64,000 nt of DNA from Ignavibacteria bacterium (lineage in GTDB: Bacteria > Bacteroidota > Ignavibacteria > Ignavibacteriales > Ignavibacteriaceae): the NCBI GenBank assembly GCA_030684555.1, contig JAUXVN010000090.1:1-64000 (forward strand). The letters run 5' to 3'. Below the pieces are notes generated by a model. That model had not been told where the DNA came from, made no database searches, and saw only the letters and a program-made list of their open reading frames with translations. Position numbers and translations under genes: made by a program. Positions within the stretch are counted from its first letter, which is position 1, and each line of letters begins with the position of its first letter. Positions 26,134 to 35,220 of this stretch are shown here, in pieces.

Positions 26134-26550
26134 TTAAAACTGACGTTCATAAATTTCTTTTGAAAATTCTTTCTGCTCCCGGTAATTCCAATATGATACT
26201 TTTTCTTTACTAATCCTTTTGTCAATAAAATCTTTTCCGAATAATTTAGCAATTAATCCGATTGGAGTGATGATAATATAAAACAGAATTCCCAATATTA
26301 CTCGTGTCATAAAAAAACCGAGAACTACAGCAAAACTCATCCAAATAAAATTTAGCGGTTTTAATAAAATCGGGAAAATTAATCCGCTCGCTATTAATAT
26401 TAACGATGCAATTCCCCAATAAATATAGACAGAGTTATTATTATAAAAGAGCAAACCTGCGATTACGAATAAAACAATTCCGATAGTTATACCGAATTTC
26501 TTTAAGGCGGGTTTTGAGTTGTCTATGTTTTTAATTTCTTCTATAATCAT
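26134..26550 (-). CDS. SxtJ family membrane protein
   Basis: 138 residues with four membrane segments (FGITIGIVLFVIAGLLFY; VYIYWGIASLILIASGLIF; FIWMSFAVVLGFFMTRVIL; FYIIITPIGLIAKLFG). The family is named after a saxitoxin-cluster gene of unknown role and commonly accompanies NodU/TobZ-type carbamoyltransferases. It starts 12 bases after the carbamoyltransferase stop and is followed by DUF5989. Confidence 0.85.
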   Translation of the reverse strand: MIIEEIKNIDNSKPALKKFGITIGIVLFVIAGLLFYNNNSVYIYWGIASLILIASGLIFPILLKPLNFIWMSFAVVLGFFMTRVILGILFYIIITPIGLIAKLFGKDFIDKRISKEKVSYWNYREQKEFSKEIYERQF

Positions 26551-26562
26551 TCTGTTATTCCT

Positions 26563-28380
26563 TTAGTCGAGGACAAATTCTTTTTTCCAGTTAACATCAT
26601 TTTCCAAAGCCTTTTGTTCTTTTTTGTCGAGCAAATAATTTCCCATAATTAGATAATCAATGTCGGTTCTCATAAAGCAAAAGTAAGCATCGTGAGGGGA
26701 ACAAACTATCGGTTCACCCCGGACATTAAATGAAGTATTAACAATTACACCACAACCATATTTTTTATCGAAAGTGGAAATTAATTCATGGTAAAGTGGA
26801 TTCGTCTCTTTGTGAACGGTCTGTATCCGCGCAGAATAATCAATGTGAGTAACAGCAGGAATATCCGAACGGAGTATATTAAGTTTTTCGATTCCGAATA
26901 ATTTTTTTTCATCGTCGGACATCTTTTTTTGCCGCTCTTTTTTTACATCCGCAACAAGAAGCATGTAGGGGGACTCTTTTTCAAGTTCAAAATAGTCAGA
27001 AACTTTTTCGTAGATTACAGATGGGGCGAATGGTCGAAAACCCTCTCTGAATTTTATTTTAATATTCATATCTGCCTGCATTTTTGATGATCGCGCATCA
27101 CCAATTATAGATCGTGAACCAAGTGCGCGCGGACCAAATTCCATTCTTCCTTGAAACCATCCGACAATTTTTTCTTCAGATAAAATATCGGCAACTTTTT
27201 CGGGAATATCATTTCTACTCAACTCAGTGAACGGAATATTGTTGGAATTTAGAAATGATAAAACTTCATCATTATTAAATTCAGGACCTATATATGAACC
27301 CTTTTGTAAATCTGATTTTCCGGTTACTTTTCTTTCATTATTCAAATATTTATACCAAACCGCAAGAGCCGCACCCAATGCTCCTCCGGCATCACCTGCA
27401 GCGGGTTGAATCCAAATTTCTTCAAACGGACCTTGACGCAGAAGTTTTCCGTTTGCTACGCAATTTAGTGCGACACCACCGGCTAAACATAAGTTTTTTT
27501 GTCCGGTTTCTTTGTAAACATGTTTACCCATTCTTAATACAATTTCTTCAGTAACATCTTGAACAGATCTTGCAATATCCATCTCTTTTTGTGTAAGATG
27601 TGTTTCCGGTACTCTTGGTGCGCCACTAAACAATTTATGAAACTTTTCGTTAGTCATAGTTAATCCGGCGGCGTAATTGAAATAATCCATATTCAGTTTG
27701 AATGAACCATCTTCTTTTAAATCAATTAATTCAGAGTAAATTAAATCGACATATTTTGGTTGTCCGTAAGGCGCAAGTCCCATAACTTTATATTCACCGG
27801 AATTAACTTTAAATCCGGTATAATATGTAAATGCTGAATAAAGCAGTCCGAGAGAGTGAGGGAAATTAATATCAGCAATGATATTAAGTTTATTTCCATT
27901 ACCAATTCCGAAACTTGTCGTTGCCCATTCGCCTACACCGTCCATAGTGATGAAAGCTGCTTCTTGAAATGGTGAAGGATAAAATGCAGAAGCCGCATGT
28001 GATTCATGATGTTCGGGAAAAAGAATGGTTCCTTCAAAATTCAGTTGACGACCTATCAATTCCTTCATCCATAATTTTTCTTTAATCCATAAGGGCATTG
28101 CTTTAATAAAGGACTGAATCCCAATAGGGGCATAAGCAAGATAAGTCTCCAATAATCTTTCAAATTTAAGAAAAGGCTTATCATAAAAAGCGACATAATC
28201 AATTTGAGAAGTGTTTATAGATGCTTCTTTTAAGCAGTAATCGATTGCTTTTGCGGGGAAATTATGATCATGCTTTTTTCGTGTAAAGCGTTCTTCTTGT
28301 GCTGCTGCTATAATCTCGCCATCCTTAATTAAAGCTGCTGCGCTGTCGTGATAAAATGCTGATATACCGAGAATGTACAT
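26563..28380 (-). CDS. Carbamoyltransferase (NodU/TobZ family)
   Basis: 605 residues. The N-terminal Kae1-like domain (MYILGISAFYHDSAAALIKD; EHHESHAASAFYPSPF; NLCLAGGVALNCVANGKLL) makes a carbamoyl-adenylate from carbamoyl phosphate and ATP. The C-terminal YrdC-like transfer domain has GWFQGRMEFGPRALGSRSI and GVIVNTSFNVRGEPIVCSP. The family O-carbamoylates sugars, Nod factors or antibiotics. With SxtJ, DUF5989 and a glycosyltransferase downstream and UDP-glucose dehydrogenase upstream, the likely target is a cell-surface glycan or a secreted metabolite (inference). Confidence 0.94.
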   Translation of the reverse strand: MYILGISAFYHDSAAALIKDGEIIAAAQEERFTRKKHDHNFPAKAIDYCLKEASINTSQIDYVAFYDKPFLKFERLLETYLAYAPIGIQSFIKAMPLWIKEKLWMKELIGRQLNFEGTILFPEHHESHAASAFYPSPFQEAAFITMDGVGEWATTSFGIGNGNKLNIIADINFPHSLGLLYSAFTYYTGFKVNSGEYKVMGLAPYGQPKYVDLIYSELIDLKEDGSFKLNMDYFNYAAGLTMTNEKFHKLFSGAPRVPETHLTQKEMDIARSVQDVTEEIVLRMGKHVYKETGQKNLCLAGGVALNCVANGKLLRQGPFEEIWIQPAAGDAGGALGAALAVWYKYLNNERKVTGKSDLQKGSYIGPEFNNDEVLSFLNSNNIPFTELSRNDIPEKVADILSEEKIVGWFQGRMEFGPRALGSRSIIGDARSSKMQADMNIKIKFREGFRPFAPSVIYEKVSDYFELEKESPYMLLVADVKKERQKKMSDDEKKLFGIEKLNILRSDIPAVTHIDYSARIQTVHKETNPLYHELISTFDKKYGCGVIVNTSFNVRGEPIVCSPHDAYFCFMRTDIDYLIMGNYLLDKKEQKALENDVNWKKEFVLD

Positions 28381-28404
28381 ATTTTTTCTTTATTCATTAA
28401 AAAG

Positions 28405-28433
28405 AAAGGCAGTAATATTAAATCACTGCCTTT
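28405..28433 (-). terminator. Terminator after ugd
   Basis: AAAGGCAGT (28405-28413) pairs with ACTGCCTTT (28425-28433) over an 11-base loop. On the minus strand the stem is followed by CTTTTT. It separates the UDP-glucose dehydrogenase gene from the carbamoyltransferase operon. Confidence 0.75.
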
Positions 28434-28457
28434 TAATTAAAACATATTTTTACAAAA

Positions 28458-29789
28458 CTATTCCGGAAGAACCGGTAAACGCCCAATACTGTAATAAGTG
28501 AAATTAAGTTCTTTCATTTTATCGTAAGCAAAAATATTTCTGCCATCGAAAATTACTGGTTGTTTAAGTTCTTCTTTAATTTGATTAAAGTCAGGGTTGC
28601 GGAATTCATTCCATTCCGTTAAAACAAGGAGTGCATCTGCATCTTTAAGAGCATCGTATTCATTTTCTGCGTAACGAATTTTGCCTTTAAAGTAATATTC
28701 AGAAGTTTCGTGTGCTGCCGGATCGTATGCTGCAACAGTAGCACCATGCTCAATTAGTTTATTTATAATTATGATTGACGGAGCTTCACGCATATCATCG
28801 GTATTGGGTTTGAAGGCTAATCCCCAAACAGCAAAATGCTTTCCTTTAATATTTCCATTATAATAATTCAAGACTTTATTGACAAGTACTTCTTTTTGTG
28901 CATGATTAACTGAATCAACAGTTGTAAGAATTTTTAATTCTGAATCATTATCTTTAGCGGTCTTCATAAGCGCAACAACATCTTTAGGAAAACATGAACC
29001 ACCGTAACCAATACCCGGGAATAAAAATCTTTTTCCGATTCTTGAATCTGTTCCCATACCGCGTCTTACTAAATCAACATTAGCTCCAACTTTTTCGCAA
29101 AAGTTAGCAAGTTCATTCATATAAGTTATACGCATCGCGAGATATGAGTTTGCCGCATATTTAGTTACTTCAGAACTTGCGGTATTCATTTCGATAATCG
29201 GATTTCCCTGTCTAACGAAAGGTTCATATAATGCTCTCATTGTTTCGGCAGCTTTTGGATTATCTGTACCGAAAACAATTCTGTCCGGTTTCATAAAATC
29301 TTCAACCGCAAAACCCTCACGCAGAAATTCGGGGTTAGATACTATTGCAAAGTTGGTAAACCCATGATTTTTTATATTGTTTTCAACTAACTGAGCGGTT
29401 CCAACCGGAACAGTACTCTTGTTAACGATTACTTTAAAGTCATTTATGTTTTCTTCCTTAAGAATTTTTCCAATATCATCAGCAATGCCAAGCACAAAAC
29501 GTAAATCAGCTGCTCCATCGCCCCCTTGTGGTGTAGGTAGACAAAGAAAAATTACGTCTGTATTTTTTATAGCATATTTTAAATCGTCAGTAAACTCAAG
29601 TCGTTTCTTCGCAATGTTGCGGTAAAAAATAATATCTAATCCGGGTTCATAAATAGTTACTTCGGCATTTTGAAGTTTTGCTAATTTTTCAGGATTATTA
29701 TCGACGCAAATAACTTGATTTCCCATTTCGGCGAAACATGTGCCGGATACTAATCCAACATATCCCGTTCCGATTACACTTATTTTCAT
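28458..29789 (-). CDS. ugd: UDP-glucose 6-dehydrogenase
   Basis: 443 residues from the ATG at 29789 (MKISVIGTGYVGLVSGTCFA). Oxidises UDP-glucose to UDP-glucuronate with 2 NAD+ for polysaccharide synthesis. It has the N-terminal NAD-binding GTGYVGL, the conserved NKSTVPVGT segment, the central helix EVTKYAANSYLAMRI, and the catalytic Cys266 in GIGYGGSCFPKDV. An in-frame extension upstream to 29861 is unlikely because the Rossmann motif should sit at the N-terminus. Flanking carbamoyltransferase and methyltransferase genes fit a surface-glycan region. Confidence 0.95.
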   Translation of the reverse strand: MKISVIGTGYVGLVSGTCFAEMGNQVICVDNNPEKLAKLQNAEVTIYEPGLDIIFYRNIAKKRLEFTDDLKYAIKNTDVIFLCLPTPQGGDGAADLRFVLGIADDIGKILKEENINDFKVIVNKSTVPVGTAQLVENNIKNHGFTNFAIVSNPEFLREGFAVEDFMKPDRIVFGTDNPKAAETMRALYEPFVRQGNPIIEMNTASSEVTKYAANSYLAMRITYMNELANFCEKVGANVDLVRRGMGTDSRIGKRFLFPGIGYGGSCFPKDVVALMKTAKDNDSELKILTTVDSVNHAQKEVLVNKVLNYYNGNIKGKHFAVWGLAFKPNTDDMREAPSIIIINKLIEHGATVAAYDPAAHETSEYYFKGKIRYAENEYDALKDADALLVLTEWNEFRNPDFNQIKEELKQPVIFDGRNIFAYDKMKELNFTYYSIGRLPVLPE

Positions 29790-29985
29790 ATTTATTATCC
29801 GTTTGTGTAGTAATTCAAATATTAAAACATAAATATAGGAAAGGAGAGGAATCGAAACCAACCAAATTTATAGTGTAAATATAACTCTGCTCAAGAATCC
29901 CTTTTCACAGAAATATTATTTAAACTTTTTTTTTGATGTCTCTTCTCAATAAATTTGCATAAATATTTATTAAGAAGGAATAATA

Positions 29986-30552
29986 GTGAGTAATTTAGAT
30001 ATGAAACTTAATCTCGGCTGCGGAAAAGATATTAAACACGGTTATGTGAATCTCGACATTGTCGATTATGGCGGAAACGATATTCATGACATTAACACTT
30101 TCCCCTATCCTTATCCCGAAAATCACTTTGACGAAATTTTTTGCTCACATATACTTGAGCATCTTGACAGTTTTCATAAAACGGCGACAGAGTTATACAG
30201 AATTTCAAAACCAAATGGAACAATAATCGTTTATGCTCCATTCTTTCTTAACACAAAATATTTCGGCGAACCGGATCATAAAATCCCGTTTTCGATTAGA
30301 ACTTTTGATAATTATGAGTATATCGGAGACCGAAAATTAAAATTTTATGAGAAGTGGAAATTGAATCATCGTACAAATTATGAAGGCAAAGCACAATTTG
30401 AAGTGATTGAAAAGAAGTTTATTACATCTCATTTTTCAGTTTTAAAATGGATGGATTTTATTGTAAATATTGAACCCGTAATGTATGAACGATTCTTTGC
30501 CGGAATATTTTCCCCCGAAGAAGTTTACTTTAAACTTCGGGTTGTAAAGTAA
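29986..30552 (+). CDS. SAM-dependent methyltransferase, Methyltransf_11-like
   Basis: 188 residues. GTG start at 29986 is supported by AAGGA 7 bases upstream; the internal ATG at 30001 is the alternative. MKLNLGCGKDIKHGYVNLDI is the SAM motif I of small methyltransferases common in glycan and lipopolysaccharide clusters, followed by HFDEIFCSHILEHL and IVYAPFFLNTKYFG. Divergent from ugd; substrate unknown. Confidence 0.85.
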   Translation: MSNLDMKLNLGCGKDIKHGYVNLDIVDYGGNDIHDINTFPYPYPENHFDEIFCSHILEHLDSFHKTATELYRISKPNGTIIVYAPFFLNTKYFGEPDHKIPFSIRTFDNYEYIGDRKLKFYEKWKLNHRTNYEGKAQFEVIEKKFITSHFSVLKWMDFIVNIEPVMYERFFAGIFSPEEVYFKLRVVK

Positions 30553-30579
30553 AGTTAAACGGTTTTTGTGAGGGAATTA

Positions 30580-30595
30580 AGAGGCTGTCTCAAAA
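30580..30595 (+). repeat. Single copy of the AGAGGCTGTCTCAAAA arm
   Basis: AGAGGCTGTCTCAAAA matches the right-hand arm (reverse complement) of the hairpin at 5947-5991, but no partner arm is present within the next 80 bases. A weaker GGCTGT/ACAGCC pair (30613-30618 and 30655-30660) precedes ATATTTTTT and may terminate the methyltransferase gene. Possibly a remnant of a repeat element. Confidence 0.45.
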
Positions 30596-30675
30596 CTGTC
30601 ATATAAAATGTGGCTGTATCAAAAATGGATTAAATTAATTACCGAATGCTAATAACAGCCATATTTTTTATTTCA

Positions 30676-33117
30676 TCAATAATTTTCCATATCTGCTTCA
30701 GTTCTTGTATTACGCTCGCGCATTTTTTGAGTAGCATCAAGTCTATATGTTATTCCAAAGAAAATATTTTGAGAATCCCTCTTCCGGTACGAGTTTATTA
30801 CAAAGCCATTACCGGTGGTTTCAATATCATATTTTTGTGTGTTAAATAAATCGCTTACTCTCAAGAGTAATGAAAGTTTACCTTCCCAAAATTCTTTACG
30901 CAATGCAAGATCTGCTGTAAACATTTCTTTTGTTTTGCTTTGTGACATTACCATCGGTGAGTTATAATTTAACATCATCTGAACCATAATGTCTTCCCAA
31001 ACAGTCATAGTTGAATTTATTTTTGCCATCCAGCTGAAATTACTATTTGTGAAATCCTGACCTGTAACTTCAGAATTGAAATATGAAACATTCGCATTCA
31101 TTTTCCACCATTGTAAAATGGAATGATTTCCGGTAAACTCAATTCCGTATGAGGTCCCTTTTGACAAATTAAGATAAGTTGTACGTGTAATTCCTGTTGG
31201 CTCAAGTTCGCTGTAGTTCCCTATTAATCCATTAGTCAGCTTGTAAAATAGGTTTGATGTAAATGATGAAGCTCCCCAATACTTTGAATAACCTAATTCA
31301 TATGAGTTTACAAACTCTGGATCAAGATAAGGATTCCCTTGTGTAATATTTAATGAGTCAGTGTAATCAATAACAGGATTAATTGAACGTGGATGTGGTC
31401 TGTTCACGCGTCTACTATAACTTAATTGAACTTCATTTTCATCGGCAAATTCTTTAACTAAATGAAGTGAAGGATAAAAAGATAAATAGTTTTTTTCATA
31501 GCTAACATTGTTTACCTCCTGCAAACCATTTGTAATAGTTTGTTCACCTCTTAAACCAGCTTGATATTTTATACCGGAGAACAACCCCGCAAAAGTTGTG
31601 TAAACGGCATGTATCTGTTCTTCATTTTTAAAGTAATTTCTCGAAAGAGGATCGTTAACCCACAAAGAAGAAACATCGTCATAATTTTCATAATCACTAT
31701 TCATAAATAACTTTCTGAAGGTGGTTTTAAAACCTGTCTCAAGTGTTCCTAATCCTTCAAACGGATGTTTGTAATTTGACTGAAGTATAAACATTTGATT
31801 ATCATTTTTAGATAAAGTTCTCTGTTGAATTTGTGAGATTGAACTTCCTGCTATAAATTCATTCTGCGTTATTTCTCGATTAAAATTCATATCGATATCG
31901 TTAAACATAAAGTCGGCGGTTAATTCCTGACCTTTAGTGTCGTAAGTCTTTTTGTAGCTTAAAGTATAATTTCTAAAATCGACTGCACGGTCTCCCCCAG
32001 ATAATCTATCAAAATTTCTTGTTAGAACATCAGAAGAATTATAAGTAAAATTGTTCACGGTTACATTATTCTCCATCCCAAATCTTCTATATTGAAGAGA
32101 GAGAGTTAATGTATTAAAATCATTCAACATGTAATCAAATCCGGCATTAGCATTGTGAGTTAACATCAAGTTCTTTTCAGTTTGATCTTGAAAAAGTGTA
32201 GAACTTACTCCGCTAAGTGAAGTCAATCGATTGGTTGTGCCGATACCTGTCATATTACCGACTCTGCCATCGTAACTCGCAAAAAAGTTAAACGGAAATT
32301 GCCTAAGATTGAAATTTAGTGATGAGTTATACTTATCTCCCGTTCCGGCATTAACTGAAATTATTCCGTTTAAACCAATATTAGTTCTTTTCTTAAGAAC
32401 AATATTTATAATACCCGCAGTCCCTTCCGGGTCATATTTAGCAGATGGATTTGTTACCAATTCAATTGATTCTATTGAACTTGCCGGAATTTGATTCAAC
32501 AGATCCCCGCTCCCAATACTTGCTAAACCATTCGGGCGTCCATCAATTAATATTGTTACGTTTTTATTTCCTCTTAAACTTACTTCACCATCAACATCGA
32601 CAGAAACCGAAGGGATATTTTGCATTACATCAACAGCGGTTCCCCCTGAACTTGTAATGTTTTTTTCAACATTAATCACTTTTTTATCGAGATTGTTAAC
32701 CATCATATCTCTTTCAGAAGAGACTAAAACCTCGCTTAGATTAATTGCTGAAGGCTCCAATAAAATTCTTCCTAAATTTAATTCTTTGTTTTTGGGATTT
32801 ATAGTTATTGAATCGATAACCTTTGTTTTATAACCAATATAGCTCATCTTTACATACATTTTTCCAAAGGAAAGTTTTTCAAATGAAAATTCTCCGGATG
32901 AGTTTGTGATTGTTCCATTAACAATAGATGAATCTTTTGAACTATAAAGAACAACATTGCTGTATTCAATCGGCTTTGATGTTATTTTATCATAGATTTC
33001 TCCCGAAAGTTTTCCTATCGGTACGAAATTAACATTTTGAGATTGTCTGTCAGTCTGAGCAAAAGATAGAAATGTTGAAAGCACAAAAATCCACACCGTA
33101 ATAAGTTTCTTAACCAT
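30676..33117 (-). CDS. TonB-dependent receptor-like outer membrane protein
   Basis: 813 residues. Signal peptide (ITVWIFVLSTFLSFAQ), then a carboxypeptidase-regulatory-like domain (about 35-125, GKLSGEIYDKITSKPIEYS), a plug domain (about 140-240, GTAVDVMQNIPSVSVDVDGE ... TILIDGRPNG ... IESIELVTNPSAKYDPEGTA) and a C-terminal OMP_b-brl_3 type barrel. It imports or displays an unidentified ligand at the outer membrane. No SusD partner is adjacent, so it is not a classic polysaccharide-utilisation pair. The gap 33118-33410 upstream shows no gene and presumably carries its promoter. Confidence 0.9.
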   Translation of the reverse strand: MVKKLITVWIFVLSTFLSFAQTDRQSQNVNFVPIGKLSGEIYDKITSKPIEYSNVVLYSSKDSSIVNGTITNSSGEFSFEKLSFGKMYVKMSYIGYKTKVIDSITINPKNKELNLGRILLEPSAINLSEVLVSSERDMMVNNLDKKVINVEKNITSSGGTAVDVMQNIPSVSVDVDGEVSLRGNKNVTILIDGRPNGLASIGSGDLLNQIPASSIESIELVTNPSAKYDPEGTAGIINIVLKKRTNIGLNGIISVNAGTGDKYNSSLNFNLRQFPFNFFASYDGRVGNMTGIGTTNRLTSLSGVSSTLFQDQTEKNLMLTHNANAGFDYMLNDFNTLTLSLQYRRFGMENNVTVNNFTYNSSDVLTRNFDRLSGGDRAVDFRNYTLSYKKTYDTKGQELTADFMFNDIDMNFNREITQNEFIAGSSISQIQQRTLSKNDNQMFILQSNYKHPFEGLGTLETGFKTTFRKLFMNSDYENYDDVSSLWVNDPLSRNYFKNEEQIHAVYTTFAGLFSGIKYQAGLRGEQTITNGLQEVNNVSYEKNYLSFYPSLHLVKEFADENEVQLSYSRRVNRPHPRSINPVIDYTDSLNITQGNPYLDPEFVNSYELGYSKYWGASSFTSNLFYKLTNGLIGNYSELEPTGITRTTYLNLSKGTSYGIEFTGNHSILQWWKMNANVSYFNSEVTGQDFTNSNFSWMAKINSTMTVWEDIMVQMMLNYNSPMVMSQSKTKEMFTADLALRKEFWEGKLSLLLRVSDLFNTQKYDIETTGNGFVINSYRKRDSQNIFFGITYRLDATQKMRERNTRTEADMENY

Positions 33118-33410
33118 AATCTTAATTTAATTCCTTATAATATTTCTTAATGTAAACAATAATTTGACAAAATAATTCCACGAATAGTTTAAACAGTTGA
33201 TTAATTCGCTCGATTCCATCTATTACGATAAATACGAATCAATAACTATGCGTTAGATGCAAAAAGGTGAAATAAGGTTTACAAATCGATAAAAAGATTT
33301 CGAGGTGTTCTCTCAAGTGATTTAAAGAGGCTTTAAGATAACAACCGAATGATTTTTATTTACTTAATTTAAATGAAAGGTTGTTCTCTTACTTTTGGAG
33401 ATTCTGATTT

Positions 33411-34385
33411 TCAATCTTCAAACAATTTTTTCAGTGTTGAAAGATCAGTAGCTTTTCCCAATGCAAGCATCAATTTAATTCGTGCTTTCTGTCCGTTTAG
33501 ATAATCAGCAAAAATAACACCCATCTGGTGAAGCCATTTTCCGGCACCGGGATAGCCATAAATATCAAGTGTTTCGCCGGCAGGGCAACGTGAGACAAGC
33601 ACAACCGGAATCCCTTTTTCTACTGCATATTTTATTCCTTCGAAAGCTTGCGGAGGTACGTTTCCAACCCCCAATGCTTCAACAACAATTCCTTTAGTTC
33701 CGCCATCTGCCGAAAAACGGAAAAACTTATCATCCATGCCTGCATAACATTTGATTAGATCAACTTTGTTTTCAATTTTTTCAGTTTCAAGGATTTCGAG
33801 TTTGCGGGGCAATCGATTAAAAATAACTCTGTTGTTTTGAACAAATCCAAGTGCACCAAAATCAAGGCTATGAAATGTTTCAATATCATCGGTATGTGTT
33901 TTTGTAACTTCACTGGCTGCATTTATTTCACCATTCAAGCAAACAAGAACACCAATATCGTGCGAGTTTTGATTTAGACAGATATAAATTGAATCCATTA
34001 AATTTTTCGGTCCATCCCAATCGGGATCAGAACTGTTTTTCATTGAACCGGTTAGAATGATAGGGATGGAGGTTTTAATTGTTAAATCAAGCAGATATGC
34101 AGTCTCTTCGAGAGTATCAGTTCCGTGAGTAATAACAATCCCGTCAATATTATTTGAAGCAAGAAATTCTTTAATTTTATTTGATAAAGTCAGCATAAGT
34201 TCCGGAGTCATATGGGGTCCGGGATACTTTCCAAAATCATATATAGAAATATTTGCGAGTTCTTTTACATCGGGCATCAATTCCATTAAATCATTTCCGG
34301 AAAAGTGAGGAACTGCGCCACCGGTTTCCTCATCAATTTTCATCGAGAAAGTTCCACCTGTAAAAATCACTAAGATATTTTTCAT
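33411..34385 (-). CDS. L-asparaginase (type I-like)
   Basis: 324 residues, no signal peptide. Hydrolyses asparagine to aspartate and ammonia. First catalytic Thr in VIFTGGTFSMK; second triad motif in GIVITHGTDTLEETAYLL, with Lys in the ILTGSMKNSSDPDWDG region. SRCPAGE lies in the C-terminal domain. Cytosolic location is inferred from the absence of a leader. It overlaps nothing and lies 10 bases downstream of the SDR gene on the same strand. Confidence 0.9.
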   Translation of the reverse strand: MKNILVIFTGGTFSMKIDEETGGAVPHFSGNDLMELMPDVKELANISIYDFGKYPGPHMTPELMLTLSNKIKEFLASNNIDGIVITHGTDTLEETAYLLDLTIKTSIPIILTGSMKNSSDPDWDGPKNLMDSIYICLNQNSHDIGVLVCLNGEINAASEVTKTHTDDIETFHSLDFGALGFVQNNRVIFNRLPRKLEILETEKIENKVDLIKCYAGMDDKFFRFSADGGTKGIVVEALGVGNVPPQAFEGIKYAVEKGIPVVLVSRCPAGETLDIYGYPGAGKWLHQMGVIFADYLNGQKARIKLMLALGKATDLSTLKKLFED

Positions 34386-34395
34386 AACTATTCCG

Positions 34396-35187
34396 TTAAA
34401 ATAATCCTTTTACTAATCCGCCGTCAATGTGTAATGAATTTCCCGTTACGTATGCAGCCTGCTTTGAAGCAAAGAATAATACTCCCGCAGCAATTTCGGA
34501 TGCATCAGCCATACGTCCCATTGGAATTTCTTTAGTCATTTCTGTTATAATTTCATTAATTTCTTTACCGGCAAGTTTTGCCCGATTTTCGGCTAATTCT
34601 ATAATACGCTCTGTTAATGTAAAACCGGGAGCTACATTATTTACGGTTATATTGAAGCGTCCAAGTTGTGTGCTTAGAGTTTTGCTCATTCCAGTAACTG
34701 CCGCACGAAATGTATTTGACAAGATTAAATTTTCAATCGGTTGATGTACTGAAATTGATGTGATATTAATTATTCGACCATTTTTTTTATTTTTCATTCC
34801 GGGAAGAACAAGTTCAATAAATCTTTTAGCGCTTGATAGTACTTGATTATATGCATTATCCCATTGAGTCTCTTTTAATTCTTCAAAAAAACCGGCTGAA
34901 GGTCCACCGCAATTATTTACAAGAATATCAATAGTTCCAAATTGTTCTTGAGCAATTCTGACAGTCTCGTTAATTTGTTCGGGTGAATCGATATTGCATT
35001 GAAGAGCTAATACTTTTCCATTTTGTTTTGCTTTAAGTTCATTTGCTGTCTTTTCTAATTCTGAAAGATTTCGTGAACAGATAACTACATTTGCCCCTTC
35101 ATCCACAAATGCGATGGCAATAGCTTTTCCAATTCCCTTACTTGAAGCAGTTACGAGTACAGTTTTATTTTTCAATCCATAGTCCAT
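34396..35187 (-). CDS. SDR family protein with non-canonical active site
   Basis: 263 residues. NAD(P)-binding TASSKGIG (13-20), NNCGGPSAGF (91-100, NNAG-like) and the late HIDGGLVKGLF give a clear short-chain dehydrogenase fold. The catalytic Ser region NITSIS (141-146) is present, but where YxxxK is expected the sequence reads LILSNTFRAAVTGMSKTL (about 154-171), so the Tyr-Lys dyad is missing. A subgroup of SDR proteins with LSNxxR exists as far as I recall; they may be non-enzymatic or use other residues (inference). Probably co-transcribed with the asparaginase gene downstream. Confidence 0.86.
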   Translation of the reverse strand: MDYGLKNKTVLVTASSKGIGKAIAIAFVDEGANVVICSRNLSELEKTANELKAKQNGKVLALQCNIDSPEQINETVRIAQEQFGTIDILVNNCGGPSAGFFEELKETQWDNAYNQVLSSAKRFIELVLPGMKNKKNGRIINITSISVHQPIENLILSNTFRAAVTGMSKTLSTQLGRFNITVNNVAPGFTLTERIIELAENRAKLAGKEINEIITEMTKEIPMGRMADASEIAAGVLFFASKQAAYVTGNSLHIDGGLVKGLF

Positions 35188-35220
35188 ACATAACCTCTAA
35201 ATATTGTAAATACATTTTCT

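Noticed and set aside
29790-29861. Longer N-terminus for UDP-glucose dehydrogenase
   Set aside because: The NAD-binding Rossmann motif begins at MKISVIGTGYVG, which is normally at the very N-terminus of the family.
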